From Ellagibacter isourolithinifaciens (GTDB taxonomy: Bacteria; Actinomycetota; Coriobacteriia; Coriobacteriales; Eggerthellaceae), in contig NZ_WAJR01000005.1 in NCBI RefSeq assembly GCF_008831035.1, forward strand, positions 1 through 64,000: 64,000 bases of DNA. The letters are read 5' to 3'. Each line of letters starts with the position of its first letter. Position 1 is the stretch's first letter. The translations under genes and the position numbers were made by a program. The notes beneath the pieces are model-generated. The model was not told the DNA's origin and ran no database searches. It worked only from the letters and a program-made list of their open reading frames with translations. This document shows, in pieces, positions 50,328 to 59,283 of this stretch.

Positions 50328-52820
50328 TTACTTCTTCGTGAGGTCCTGAAGCCCCAGTTCCTGAACGGCGGCTTCCCTCATCTTGTACTTGAGGATCTTG
50401 CCCGCCGCGTTCATGGGGAAGGAGTCCACGAACCTGATGTAGCGAGGCACCTTATGGCGCGCGATGTTGCTCATCATGAACTCGCGGATCTCGTCTTCGG
50501 TCATGGACTCGCCCTCCATGAGGATGATGCAGGCCATGGCCTCCTCGCCGTACTTCTTGTCGGGCACGCCCACGACCTGGCAGTCGCTCACCTTGGGGTG
50601 CGTGATAACGAAGTCCTCGATTTCCTTGGGATAGATGTTCTCGCCGCCGCGGATGATCATGTCCTTCAGGCGGCCGGTGGCCACGAAGCAGCCGCGATCG
50701 TCGCGCATGAGCAGGTCGCCGGAATGCAGCCAGCCGTCCTCGTCCACCGTCTTGAAGGTGGCGTCGGGCATCTTGTAGTAGCCCTTCATGATGTTGTAGC
50801 CGCGCGAGCAGAATTCCCCAACCTCGCCGTTGGGCAGCTCTTCGCCGGTCTCAGGATCGATAATCTTGCACTGGACGTGCGGGAACGCGTAACCGACGGT
50901 CTCCGTACGCAGGTCGAGCGGGTCGGTCCAGGCGCTCATCGTGGAACCCGGGGCCGATTCGGTCTGACCGTAGACCGACACGATGCCGGTCATGTTCATC
51001 TCGTCGGGCTGAGCGGCGCGCTTCATGAGCTCGGGCGGGCAGCCGGCTCCGGCCATGATGCCCGTGCGCATGTGGCTGAAGTCGGTCTTCTTGTAGTCCT
51101 CGTGGTTGAACATCGCGATGAACATCGTGGGAACGCCGTTGAAGGCGGTGATCTTCTCCTGCGTGATGCAGTGCAGCGACGCCTTGGCGCTGAAGTAGGG
51201 CATCGGGCACAAGGTCGCGCCGTGCGTCATGGACGAGGTCATCGACAGGGTCATGCCGAAGCAGTGGAACATGGGCACGTGGATCATGAAGCGGTCTGCG
51301 GTGGACAGGCCCATGCGGTCGCCGATGCACTTGCCGTCGTTCACGACGTTGCGGTGCGTGAGCATAACGCCCTTGGGGAATCCTGTGGTGCCGGAGGTGT
51401 ACTGCATGTTACAGACGTCGTCGGGACGAACATCGGCGGCCATGCGCTGGATTTTCTCCAACGGCACGAGCTCGGAGCGCTCCATGGCCTCATCGAAGGT
51501 GAGGCAGCCGGGCATCTTGAAGCCGACGGTCACGACGTTGCGCAGGAAGGGAAGCTTCTTGCAGTGCAGCTGCTCGCCGGGCTTGGCCTCGGCGATCTCG
51601 GGGCACAGCTCATTGATGATCTGGCGGTAGTTGGAATCCAGGGCGCTCTCGACCATGACGAGCGTGTGCGTGTCGGACTGACGCAGCAGGTACTCGGCCT
51701 CGTGGATCTTGTAGGCGGTGTTCACCGTGACGAGCACGGCGCCGATCTTGGTGGCCGCCCAGAAGGTGATGTACCAAGCAGGCACGTTGGTGGCCCAGAT
51801 GGCGACCTTGCTGCCAGCCTTCACGCCCATGGAGACAAGCGCGCGGGCGAACTTGTCGACGTCGTCTCGGAACTCCTCGTAGGTGCGCGTGTAGTCGAGC
51901 GTCGTGTACTTAAAACAGTACTGATCGGGGAAGCATTCGACCATCTTGTCGAGCACTTGCGGGAAGGTCAAGTCGATGAGCTCGTCTTTCTTCCACACGT
52001 ACTCGCCCGTGCCGTCGTGGTTGAGGTAGAGCGTGCGGCGCTTGCCGCGGGTGTCCTCGAAGCGCTCCATGTAGTTCACGAAGTGCGGGAAGATGACCTC
52101 CATGTCGGTGAGGTCGGGCATCCACGCGGGATCCCACTCCAGCGACACGTAGCCGTCGTAGTCGATGGAAGACAGCGCGCGCACTACCTCGTCGATAGGC
52201 AGCGTTCCCTCGCCGACCAGGTTGAAGCTGCCGTCGTCGTCGGAATCGCGCATGTGCACGTGCTTGATGTAGGCACCTAAGTTCTTGACCGTCTGTGCGG
52301 GGGTCTCGCCGCCTGTGCGGTAGACGTTGTGGACATCCCACAAGGTTCCCAAATAGTCGCTGGCGTAGCGGTCCATGATGCCCGCCATGCGCGTGGTGCT
52401 GGAGAAGATGCCGCTCGACTCGATCAGCAAGACGACGTCGCTGGCTTCCGCATAGGGCACAAGCTCCGCCAGTGCGGCATGGATAGCGTCCTCATCATCG
52501 TTTTGCGCCACGACGACGACCCGCTCGACACCGGCGGCGGCAGCGAGGTCGATAAGGTCTTTGGCGGCCTGGACCTGCTCCTTGCCCGCCGAGATGTCGA
52601 CGGAGGAATCGAGCGCGGGGATGCACAGCCCCTTGTCGCGCAGCGCGCGGGCGGTTGCCTGGGTGCTGTAGCGCTCAAGCGGGCCGCCCTTGCCGGTGAA
52701 GACGGCGTTGATGATGGGGTTGTGAATCTCGATGCCGGAAAAATCCATCTCGAGCGCGGTGCTCACGAGCTCGTCCCAAGAGTGGTCGGCCCAACCGCGG
52801 GTGGAAAAGGAAAGCTTCAT
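50328..52820 (-). CDS. Fused sugar-isomerase-type TIM barrel and acyl-CoA synthetase
   Basis: An 830-aa two-domain protein. Residues 1 to about 265 are a xylose isomerase-like (AP endonuclease 2) TIM barrel with metal-ligand candidates Glu134, Asp162, His189 and Glu228. Residues about 275-825 are an AMP-forming ligase: YTSGTTGFPKG (474-484), GQTESAPGST, SGDLLMRDDRGCF, GRLKDMIIRGGENIYPKEIE and the catalytic Lys in AAGKILKYK. Ligase sequence is of the medium-chain/fatty acyl-CoA synthetase type. No similar fusion is known to me; the reactions may be sequential, but the substrate is unknown. The start overlaps the stop of the LeuA-like gene (TAATG). Confidence 0.85.
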   Translation of the reverse strand: MKLSFSTRGWADHSWDELVSTALEMDFSGIEIHNPIINAVFTGKGGPLERYSTQATARALRDKGLCIPALDSSVDISAGKEQVQAAKDLIDLAAAAGVERVVVVAQNDDEDAIHAALAELVPYAEASDVVLLIESSGIFSSTTRMAGIMDRYASDYLGTLWDVHNVYRTGGETPAQTVKNLGAYIKHVHMRDSDDDGSFNLVGEGTLPIDEVVRALSSIDYDGYVSLEWDPAWMPDLTDMEVIFPHFVNYMERFEDTRGKRRTLYLNHDGTGEYVWKKDELIDLTFPQVLDKMVECFPDQYCFKYTTLDYTRTYEEFRDDVDKFARALVSMGVKAGSKVAIWATNVPAWYITFWAATKIGAVLVTVNTAYKIHEAEYLLRQSDTHTLVMVESALDSNYRQIINELCPEIAEAKPGEQLHCKKLPFLRNVVTVGFKMPGCLTFDEAMERSELVPLEKIQRMAADVRPDDVCNMQYTSGTTGFPKGVMLTHRNVVNDGKCIGDRMGLSTADRFMIHVPMFHCFGMTLSMTSSMTHGATLCPMPYFSAKASLHCITQEKITAFNGVPTMFIAMFNHEDYKKTDFSHMRTGIMAGAGCPPELMKRAAQPDEMNMTGIVSVYGQTESAPGSTMSAWTDPLDLRTETVGYAFPHVQCKIIDPETGEELPNGEVGEFCSRGYNIMKGYYKMPDATFKTVDEDGWLHSGDLLMRDDRGCFVATGRLKDMIIRGGENIYPKEIEDFVITHPKVSDCQVVGVPDKKYGEEAMACIILMEGESMTEDEIREFMMSNIARHKVPRYIRFVDSFPMNAAGKILKYKMREAAVQELGLQDLTKK

Positions 52821-54235
52821 TAGTTCTGCTCCTCGTAAGCGATCTTGTTGAGCGCGTTGATGTAGGCGCGGATGCTGGACTCTACGATGTCGGTGGAGAT
52901 GCCGCGACCGGAATAGACCTTGCCGTCAGCGATGAGCTTCACGATGGACTCGCCCATGGCCTCGCGGCCCTCGGTGACCGCCTGAATGCGGAAGTCATCG
53001 AGCTCGTAGTGCTTGCCCACGACCGACTCGATGGACTTAAAGGAGGAGTCGATGGGGCCATCGCCGAGGGAAACCGCCTCGATGACCTCGCCGTCCTTGC
53101 GCAGGGAGATGTGGGAGGTCGCCTTGAAGCTCAAACCGGCGTTGATGACATAGCCCTCGAGGATATAGGTGGGAGGTACCTGCAGGGCAGCGGATGCCAC
53201 GATGGCGTCGAGCTCGGTCGCGCCCACGCGCTCCTTATTAGCAGCGATCTTCTTGAAAGCCTCGAACACCGCAGCGGCGTCCTCGTCGGAGAGGCTATAG
53301 CCCAGACGCTCGACATACTGCATGACGGTGTCCTGGTCGTCGCCGGCGGTGAGCACGACCCCCTCGACCGCTTCGGAAACCGAGCCGGTGAACTGGGCCG
53401 CTTTGGAGCGGTCCTCGCAGCACAGGCGTGCGACCTGGTTCATGGCGCGCTTGAGCTCGGTCACGCGGACGTGGCACTGGGCGTCCAGTGTGTCGGACTT
53501 CGCGGCGAGGATCCTTGCCACGTTGTCGAGCGCGACAACGCCCATTGGGTAGGACGTCGCCTTGACCAGGGAAGCGCCTGCCATGACGCCGGCAACGGCG
53601 CAGGCGTCCGCCATGTTGAGGTTATTGCAGCACGAAATACCCAGATCGATTCCGGCAAGTTGGGGAGCAGCCTTGAAGAGGTCGCCGATGAACTGGGCGA
53701 ACTCCTCAGGCAGCATGGAGCCCGCGGCGTCGCACACGGTCACCGTCTTGGCGCCGGCGCGGGTGACGGCCTCGATAACCTTCGCCAGATAGGCAACGTC
53801 AGTGCGGGTGGCGTCGATGGCGACGAACTCGACGTCGTCGGTGAGCTTGGCGCACTTGGCAACGGCACGGGCGGCGTCGTCGATGAGCGCGTCTGCCTTC
53901 TTGCACTGGATGTATTCCATGGTGGAAGGACTCACTGCAGCCTCGACCTGCAGGCGGACGCGCTGCGCGCCCTTCGCGGCGCTCCAAACCGCCTCGATAC
54001 TCTCATCGTCCATCTTCACCGGAACGGCGAGCGTGCTGTTCTTCACCAGGGAGGCGATCGACTTGATTCGCAGGCTGTCCACCTTTGAGGACTCGATACC
54101 CTCGACCTCGATGGCGGCGACGCCGATACGGTCGAGTATCTTCACGATTTCAAGCTTTTCCTTGAAGGATAGGGAAAGCGCCTTCGAGGCAGCTGCTTCC
54201 CTCATCGTGATGTCACTGACGCGTATGTCTCTCAT
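52820..54235 (-). CDS. LeuA/HMGL-like protein lacking the metal-binding HxH
   Basis: A 471-aa protein with the fold of isopropylmalate/citramalate/homocitrate synthases. The N-terminal motif is DITMREAA instead of D-T-T-L-R-D-G-E-Q; Arg12 is kept, Asp is Glu13. VCDAAGSMLPEE is retained. The metal-binding HxHND appears as SCCNNLNMADA: the two His are Ser201 and Cys203 and the Asp is Asn205. A C-terminal LeuA dimer/regulatory-like domain (about 355-465, ending YINALNKIAYEEQN) is present. The changes argue against a normal divalent-metal condensation, so it may use another chemistry or be non-catalytic. First in the run with the TIM barrel/ligase fusion. Confidence 0.82.
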   Translation of the reverse strand: MRDIRVSDITMREAAASKALSLSFKEKLEIVKILDRIGVAAIEVEGIESSKVDSLRIKSIASLVKNSTLAVPVKMDDESIEAVWSAAKGAQRVRLQVEAAVSPSTMEYIQCKKADALIDDAARAVAKCAKLTDDVEFVAIDATRTDVAYLAKVIEAVTRAGAKTVTVCDAAGSMLPEEFAQFIGDLFKAAPQLAGIDLGISCCNNLNMADACAVAGVMAGASLVKATSYPMGVVALDNVARILAAKSDTLDAQCHVRVTELKRAMNQVARLCCEDRSKAAQFTGSVSEAVEGVVLTAGDDQDTVMQYVERLGYSLSDEDAAAVFEAFKKIAANKERVGATELDAIVASAALQVPPTYILEGYVINAGLSFKATSHISLRKDGEVIEAVSLGDGPIDSSFKSIESVVGKHYELDDFRIQAVTEGREAMGESIVKLIADGKVYSGRGISTDIVESSIRAYINALNKIAYEEQN

Positions 54236-54323
54236 GTACGACTCCTGACTTATACCAATCGTTCCCTAGGAAGTGCCTGCGGCAATCCCAACCGAAGCGC
54301 TCGCGGCCACTCAAACACCTACC

Positions 54324-54393
54324 TTAGCGCTAAAGTTTGCATTCTCGCACCTCATGCGCAAGCAAGCGATAAAAACTGCCAATTTTAGCGGTA
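54324..54393. promoter_or_regulatory. Two TTAGCG[C/G]TAAA boxes upstream of the LeuA-like operon
   Basis: TTAGCGCTAAA (54324-54334, containing the palindrome TTAGCGCTAA) and TTAGCGGTAAA (54383-54393) lie upstream of the gene starting at 54235 on the minus strand. A repeated near-palindrome in a promoter region suggests an operator. Confidence 0.45.
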
Positions 54394-54609
54394 AACGCCG
54401 ATTCGCTTCTGCGTTTCTGCAGAACTCGACCTCAACCTCATCCTGCTCGAAAAGGACGCGCTCGCAGTTTGCGCCGTCACACGCCGAGTCGAATCGCTGC
54501 TACGATATCCTTGAGCAGCTCAGGAGGTTCACGTAAAGGCGAGGAAGTTAAGCGGCATTTCGCAAGGCGAGAAGCTCAGGGGGGGAGCTCTTCAAGGTAA
54601 GGAGGCAAG

Positions 54610-54660
54610 ATGAAAAAGCTCATGACTGAAGAAAGCGAGGGGGTAACCGATGATGCTTGA
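54610..54660 (+). CDS. 16-aa upstream ORF overlapping the acetyltransferase gene
   Basis: AAGGAGGCAAG precedes an ATG that opens MKKLMTEESEGVTDDA and ends at 54660, ten bases after the start of the next gene. Its ribosome binding site is stronger than the one for the acetyltransferase, so it could couple or tune translation. It may be no more than a chance ORF. Confidence 0.35.
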   Translation: MKKLMTEESEGVTDDA

Positions 54661-55189
54661 AACCGAGAGATTGCTCTTGCGCCCTTGGAGGGAATCCGAT
54701 GCCGAAGATCTCTACCGCTATGCCAGCGACCCAGAGGTTGGTCCTATCGCGGGGTGGCCCGTTCATACGAGCGTCGAGAACAGCCGAGAGATCATCCGCG
54801 ATGTCTTTTCCGCCGAGGAGACGTACGCGGTGTGTCTAAAAGAGGACAGGCGGGCCATCGGAAGCATCGGCCTCATTCCGCCTGAGCAGACCCAGGTCGC
54901 CGCGCCGCCTACGGAGATGGAGATAGGTTTTTGGATCGGCGTCCCGTTCTGGGGCCGCGGCTGCATCCCGGAGGCAGTTCGCGAAATTCAACGGCATGCT
55001 TTCGAGGACCTTGGCTGCACGGCACTTTGGTGCGGCTACTACGACGGCAACGGGAAGTCAAAGCGCGTCCAGGAGAAGTGCGGGTTCACCTTCCATCATA
55101 CCGAGGAAGGCGTCGATTGCCCGCTGGTCGGCGATGTGCGCACCGAACACTTCACGTATCTGAGTCGGGAGAAATGGAGTCTCCTATAG
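54650..55189 (+). CDS. GNAT acetyltransferase (RimJ/RimL type)
   Basis: A 179-aa GNAT protein. ETERLLLRPWRESDAEDLYR is the standard opening of the RimJ/RimL ribosomal protein/amino group acetyltransferases; EIGFWIGVPFWGRGCIPEAV is the acetyl-CoA binding motif A and KSKRVQEKCGF motif B. AGGGGGTAACC precedes the ATG. No neighbour suggests a substrate. Confidence 0.88.
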   Translation: MMLETERLLLRPWRESDAEDLYRYASDPEVGPIAGWPVHTSVENSREIIRDVFSAEETYAVCLKEDRRAIGSIGLIPPEQTQVAAPPTEMEIGFWIGVPFWGRGCIPEAVREIQRHAFEDLGCTALWCGYYDGNGKSKRVQEKCGFTFHHTEEGVDCPLVGDVRTEHFTYLSREKWSLL

Positions 55190-55349
55190 GTTCTTAACGT
55201 TCTTCAGGGGCATCGGGGTGCTCGCGCCACGGCTTGGCCAGTAGGTCTTCTAATGTCCCTCTTTTGAGACATGGGGTTGCCGAGCTCGTTGGTATTATTT
55301 TGCATGTAAAGACCAGCCTAGCTGGGGTCGACCAACGGAAGGAGCCGAC

Positions 55350-55622
55350 ATGGGATTCATGGACAACGTCATGGGCAGCTTTAACGACGAGGCTGGGAAA
55401 ATCAACACCGGAACAGGCCAATATCGCGTTATGCAGGTCGTCCTGAGGGAGAAGTTCGTCGGTAAGGGATCGAAGAACTTCGCCGAAATCGAGGAGCTTT
55501 GCAACCAGCAGTACGCCGAAGGCTACCGCCTTCACACGTTCGCGCAGTCGACGGCGGGATCCACCGGCATCGGCGGCGGCGATCGAACCGTGTGCAACCT
55601 CGTGTTCGAGCGCATGAACTAG
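55350..55622 (+). CDS. DUF4177 protein
   Basis: A 90-aa protein; YRVMQVVLREKFVGKGSKNF, LCNQQYAEGYRLHTFAQST and VCNLVFER match the DUF4177 fold, which is short, cytoplasmic and of unknown function. AAGGAG lies upstream of the ATG (AAGGAGCCGACATG). A strong terminator follows. Confidence 0.8.
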   Translation: MGFMDNVMGSFNDEAGKINTGTGQYRVMQVVLREKFVGKGSKNFAEIEELCNQQYAEGYRLHTFAQSTAGSTGIGGGDRTVCNLVFERMN

Positions 55623-55666
55623 CACAGGCGCGCAGGGAAGCTTCGCGTCCCGCACACACAACAGCT

Positions 55667-55708
55667 TGCGCCCCTGAGCGTTCTCGCACGCTCGGGGGCG
55701 CATCTTGT
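55667..55708 (+). terminator. Rho-independent terminator
   Basis: TGCGCCCC...GAGCG (55667-55680) pairs with CGCTC...GGGGCGCA (55689-55702), followed by TCTTGTTT. It ends the DUF4177 transcript. Confidence 0.85.
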
Positions 55709-55726
55709 TTGCAGCTCGAACCGTCG

Positions 55727-56008
55727 CGGCGCGTGGACTTGCAAGCGCAGGCATGATATAGTTCGCCCATGTCGTTAGGCGAAAAGGAGCGTCGAGGCAG
55801 TGCATTTCCCCTGCATAGCAACAGGAAAGGCCCAAACGCCTGCCTCCGTGACCCTCTATTCCCATGGAAAAAGGGGGGAATCGCGCCATCTTCGCGCGGG
55901 CCTTCGAGCGACACGATATATTTCACTTGGCGATAAGCGCGCAGGGCGAAAAGCTCTGTGCGCTTTTGCGTTTTAGAAGACGAGAGCGGTTACGCGAAAG
56001 GAAAGCAC
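55727..56008 (+). promoter_or_regulatory. Promoter and structured leader of the purine deaminase operon
   Basis: A possible promoter is TGGACT, 17 bases, TATAGT (about 55733-55761). The leader then has GAGGCAG (55795-55801) pairing with CTGCCTC (55841-55847) around small hairpins, ATTCCC...GGGAAT (about 55859-55882), and finally a terminator (AAGCGCGCAG 55935-55944 with CTGTGCGCTT 55955-55964, followed by TTTTGCGTTTT) 35 bases before the start codon. A leader with an intrinsic terminator before the first gene is the hallmark of a riboswitch or attenuator. I could not match it to a known class. Confidence 0.6.
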
Positions 56009-57778
56009 ATGGACAGGGAACTTCTGAGCGTTGCAGGTGGAACCAAGCCAGCCGACGTGGTCATCACGGGCGGTCGCATCGTCAACGTCTACACGGGCGA
56101 GATCTACGACGGCGGCGTAGCGATTAGCAACCAAACCATCGCGGCGGTCGGCGACGTCGACTACTGCATCGGCGAGGGCACGCGCACGATCGACGCCGAG
56201 GGCGCCTTCATCACCCCGGGCTTCATCGACGGGCATATCCATCCGGAAAGCTCCGACCTGGCCATCCGTCCCTTCGCGGAAGCTGTGCTCAAGCATGGCA
56301 CCACCTCCATCATGACCGACTTTCACGAAGTCGGCGTAGTGTCTGGTCTTCCCGGCATCGAGGCCGTGCTTGAAGAAAACGAGATCACCGACCTCAATCT
56401 GTACTTCGTCGTGCCGTCGCACGTGCCCTTCTCGCCTGCGCTCGAGACGAGCGGCGGTAAGTTCAACCCCGAAATCATCCGCGAAGCGCTGAAGCGACCC
56501 GACGCTGTGGGAATCTCCGAATGTGTCGGTCCCTACGTTCTCGCCGAGCTGCCTGACCTGCTCGAATCGCTCGACGACGTCGCCTCGATGAAGGGCATGA
56601 CCGCGCAGGGGCACCTCGTCGAGATGAAGGGCAAGGACCTCAACAAATGCGTCGCCGCCGGCATCTCCACCTGCCACGAGGGGCTTTCCGCCGACGACAT
56701 CATGGACCGCGCACGCGCGGGTGTCCACGCGATGCTGCGCGAGTCCTCCGCCGCTCGCACCCTCTCCGACCAGCTGAAATGCATCGTCGGCAAGGACATC
56801 GACACCTCCATGATGAGCATCGTCACCGATGACCTGCATTGCTGCGACTTGGCCTCGACGGGGCATCTAGACCATCACCTGAAGCTCGCCCTCGAAGCCG
56901 GCGTGCCGTTCGCGAAGGCCATCCAGATGGTCACTATCAACGCCGCACGCGCCTTCGAGCTCACCGATATCGGGGCGCTCGCACCTGGAAAGCGCGCCGA
57001 CGTGAACATCGTCTCGGGCGACACCGCCGAGGACTTCCAGGTCGTAAGCGTCTTCTCGCGCGGCAAGCAAGTCGTCGACCACGGCGAGCTGCTCGTCCAC
57101 TACGAGCCCGCCACTCATGACCCCTGCCTGCTCAACACCACGAAGCTCTTGAACCCCATCACGCCCGACAGCTTCAAGATCGCTGCCCCCGAAGGCGCCA
57201 AGCGCGTGAAAGTGACCTGCATGGACACGCTCCCGTGGATCCCCGTCACGCAGCCGCGCGAGGTTGAGCTTGAGTGCAAGGACGGCTACGTGGCCTGCGA
57301 CGTTTCCCAAGACGTCCTCTACATCGCACAGGTCGAGCGCTACGGCATAAACGGCAACGTCGGCCGCGCGTTCATGGGCGGATTCCACATGACGAGCGGC
57401 GCCATCGCCTCCTCGGTCGGGCATGACAACCACAACGTGATTGTCATGGGCACGAACTTCGAGGACATGGCAGTCGCTGTGAACCACATAATCGAGATCG
57501 GCGGCGGGCAGTGCCTGGTTGACGGCGGGGAAGTCATCGAGTGCGTGGAATACCCCATCTGCGGCCTGCTCTCCGATCTCTCTTGCGAGGAGCTCGCCGC
57601 GCGGAAGAGCGCCCTCAACGCCGCCTGCGCCGAGCGCGGCTGCATCATCTCCATCCCGTTCATGTTCCTCTCCTTCATCTGCCTCGCGGCGCTGCCCGCG
57701 TACGCCATCACCGACCACGGCTTCATCAACGTGATGACGCTGCAGATCGAAGACCCCATCAAGGGCGTCGTGGAATAG
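56009..57778 (+). CDS. ade: Adenine deaminase
   Basis: A 589-aa amidohydrolase converting adenine to hypoxanthine. FITPGFIDGHIHPESSDL is the metal-binding opening specific for Ade; GHLVEMKGKDLNK and the C-terminal ATSGAIASSVGHDNHN-like box (SGAIASSVGHDNHN) and AITDHGFI are also characteristic. Start at 56009 with AAAGGAAAGCAC. The guanine deaminase gene follows after eight bases. Confidence 0.95.
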   Translation: MDRELLSVAGGTKPADVVITGGRIVNVYTGEIYDGGVAISNQTIAAVGDVDYCIGEGTRTIDAEGAFITPGFIDGHIHPESSDLAIRPFAEAVLKHGTTSIMTDFHEVGVVSGLPGIEAVLEENEITDLNLYFVVPSHVPFSPALETSGGKFNPEIIREALKRPDAVGISECVGPYVLAELPDLLESLDDVASMKGMTAQGHLVEMKGKDLNKCVAAGISTCHEGLSADDIMDRARAGVHAMLRESSAARTLSDQLKCIVGKDIDTSMMSIVTDDLHCCDLASTGHLDHHLKLALEAGVPFAKAIQMVTINAARAFELTDIGALAPGKRADVNIVSGDTAEDFQVVSVFSRGKQVVDHGELLVHYEPATHDPCLLNTTKLLNPITPDSFKIAAPEGAKRVKVTCMDTLPWIPVTQPREVELECKDGYVACDVSQDVLYIAQVERYGINGNVGRAFMGGFHMTSGAIASSVGHDNHNVIVMGTNFEDMAVAVNHIIEIGGGQCLVDGGEVIECVEYPICGLLSDLSCEELAARKSALNAACAERGCIISIPFMFLSFICLAALPAYAITDHGFINVMTLQIEDPIKGVVE

Positions 57779-57786
57779 GACGCGCG

Positions 57787-59172
57787 ATGGAAAAAGCAAC
57801 GCAACCGAGGGCGTTTTACGGGTCGTTTTTCCATACGCCCGAATACGGCAGCTTCGAGTACCTGGAGCGCGCCCTCATAGAAGTAGGGGAAGACGGCGCG
57901 ATCGAACGCGTCATCGCACATGACGACCCCAACCAAGCCGCGGCGCTTGCGAAGGTCCGCGAGGCTGGCACGCTCTACGAGCTGGGGGAGGGTAGATTCG
58001 GGCTGCCAGGCTTCGTGGACATCCACATCCACTCGCCCCAGTGGCCGCAGGCGGCGCTCGCGCTCGACGAGCCGCTCTACCGGTGGCTCGATGAGCGCAC
58101 CTTCCCTCTGGAATCGAAGTTCGCGGACGTTGATTTCGCGAAGAAAGTGTACTCCGACCTTGTCGATCAGCTTCTTGCGCGAGGTTCGACCACGGCGGTG
58201 TACCTCGGCAGCGCCCACCTGGAGGCAACGGTGGCGCTTGCCGAAATCTGCGCCGAGCGAGGCCAGCGCACACTCGTGGGCAAGACGGTGATGGACGACC
58301 CTAAAGCGAACCCGGATTACTATCGCGATGCCTCGCCCGAGCAGGCGGTGCGCGACACCGAAACCCTCATCCGCGAGGTGGAGGCCATCGGGCGGAAAAG
58401 CCGCGCGGGCGCCTGGCCTGTCATCACGCCGCGCTTCATCCCCAGCTGCACCGACGAGGTGCTGCGCGGCTTAGGCAATCTGGCCGAAAGCACAGGTGCC
58501 TACGTGCAGACGCACTGCAACGAAGGCCAATGGGAACACGACGTCGTGCTCGAGCGCTTCGGCAAGACCGACCCGTACGCCCTGCGCGATTTCGGCCTGC
58601 TGCGCGAGCACTCCATCATGGCGCACTGCCCCTACCTCACCGAGGAGGAGGGCGAGATGTTCGCCGAGCTGGGCGTCGCCGTCGCCCATTGCCCGACGGC
58701 AAACTCGTACTTCTCGAGCGCCGTGGCCCCCGTACAGCGCTTCCGCTCGCAGGGGATCCACGTGGGGCTCGGCACCGACATATCGGGCGGCTACAGCCCG
58801 AGCATGTACGAGAACATCCGCCAGGCGGTCCTCGTGTCGCGCCTGCTCGAGACGGGTGTGAACGCGCAGCTCCCGCCCGAGGAGCGCGGCGGGCTCGGCG
58901 AGGGCACGCGGCTGTCCCTCGTGGAGTCGTTCTGGCTGGCCACCGCAGGCGGCGCCGAGGCGCTCGGCTTGCCGCTTGCGACCTTCGAGCCGGGGCGCGC
59001 CTTCGACCTGCAGGTCATCGACGTGAAGCGGCCCGATAGCGACCTTACGGGCTTCGGCGTGTTCGACGAGCCGATCGATCGGCTTGCCCGCATCCTCTAC
59101 CTGTCCACGCCCGACAACGTACGCCAAGTGTTCTCGCAGGGCGTCCTCGTGTGCGACAAGGACGCGAGGTAG
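57787..59172 (+). CDS. guaD: Guanine deaminase
   Basis: A 461-aa amidohydrolase. GLPGFVDIHIHSPQWPQ is the guanine deaminase zinc motif (PGFVD.H.H.PQ); THCNEGQ, SIMAHCPYLTEEE and GTDISGGYSP hold the remaining His/Asp ligands. It turns guanine to xanthine. The true start is 57787, MEKATQPRAFYGSFFHTPEY; the longer open frame upstream is an overlap with the adenine deaminase gene. With ade it forms a purine salvage/degradation operon. Confidence 0.93.
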   Translation: MEKATQPRAFYGSFFHTPEYGSFEYLERALIEVGEDGAIERVIAHDDPNQAAALAKVREAGTLYELGEGRFGLPGFVDIHIHSPQWPQAALALDEPLYRWLDERTFPLESKFADVDFAKKVYSDLVDQLLARGSTTAVYLGSAHLEATVALAEICAERGQRTLVGKTVMDDPKANPDYYRDASPEQAVRDTETLIREVEAIGRKSRAGAWPVITPRFIPSCTDEVLRGLGNLAESTGAYVQTHCNEGQWEHDVVLERFGKTDPYALRDFGLLREHSIMAHCPYLTEEEGEMFAELGVAVAHCPTANSYFSSAVAPVQRFRSQGIHVGLGTDISGGYSPSMYENIRQAVLVSRLLETGVNAQLPPEERGGLGEGTRLSLVESFWLATAGGAEALGLPLATFEPGRAFDLQVIDVKRPDSDLTGFGVFDEPIDRLARILYLSTPDNVRQVFSQGVLVCDKDAR

Positions 59173-59234
59173 GGCGCACGTCCCGGCCTTTTGCGCACGG
59201 CCTGTGGTATCATAAATCGAACTGACTGCATACA

Positions 59235-59264
59235 CGCCGCCGCGAGTTTCGCGGCGGCGCTTTT
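59235..59264 (+). terminator. Hairpin upstream of ychF
   Basis: CGCCGCCGCGA (59235-59245) pairs with TCGCGGCGGCG (59249-59259), followed by CTTTTG. It probably ends the deaminase transcript. Confidence 0.75.
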
Positions 59265-59283
59265 GAGTGAGAAAGAAGCTTCC

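Noticed and set aside
50454-52280. Plus-strand frame of 608 codons opposite the acyl-CoA ligase fusion
   Set aside because: Composition rich in His, Val, Gly and Asp typical of a shadow frame; the minus strand carries the ligase and barrel motifs.
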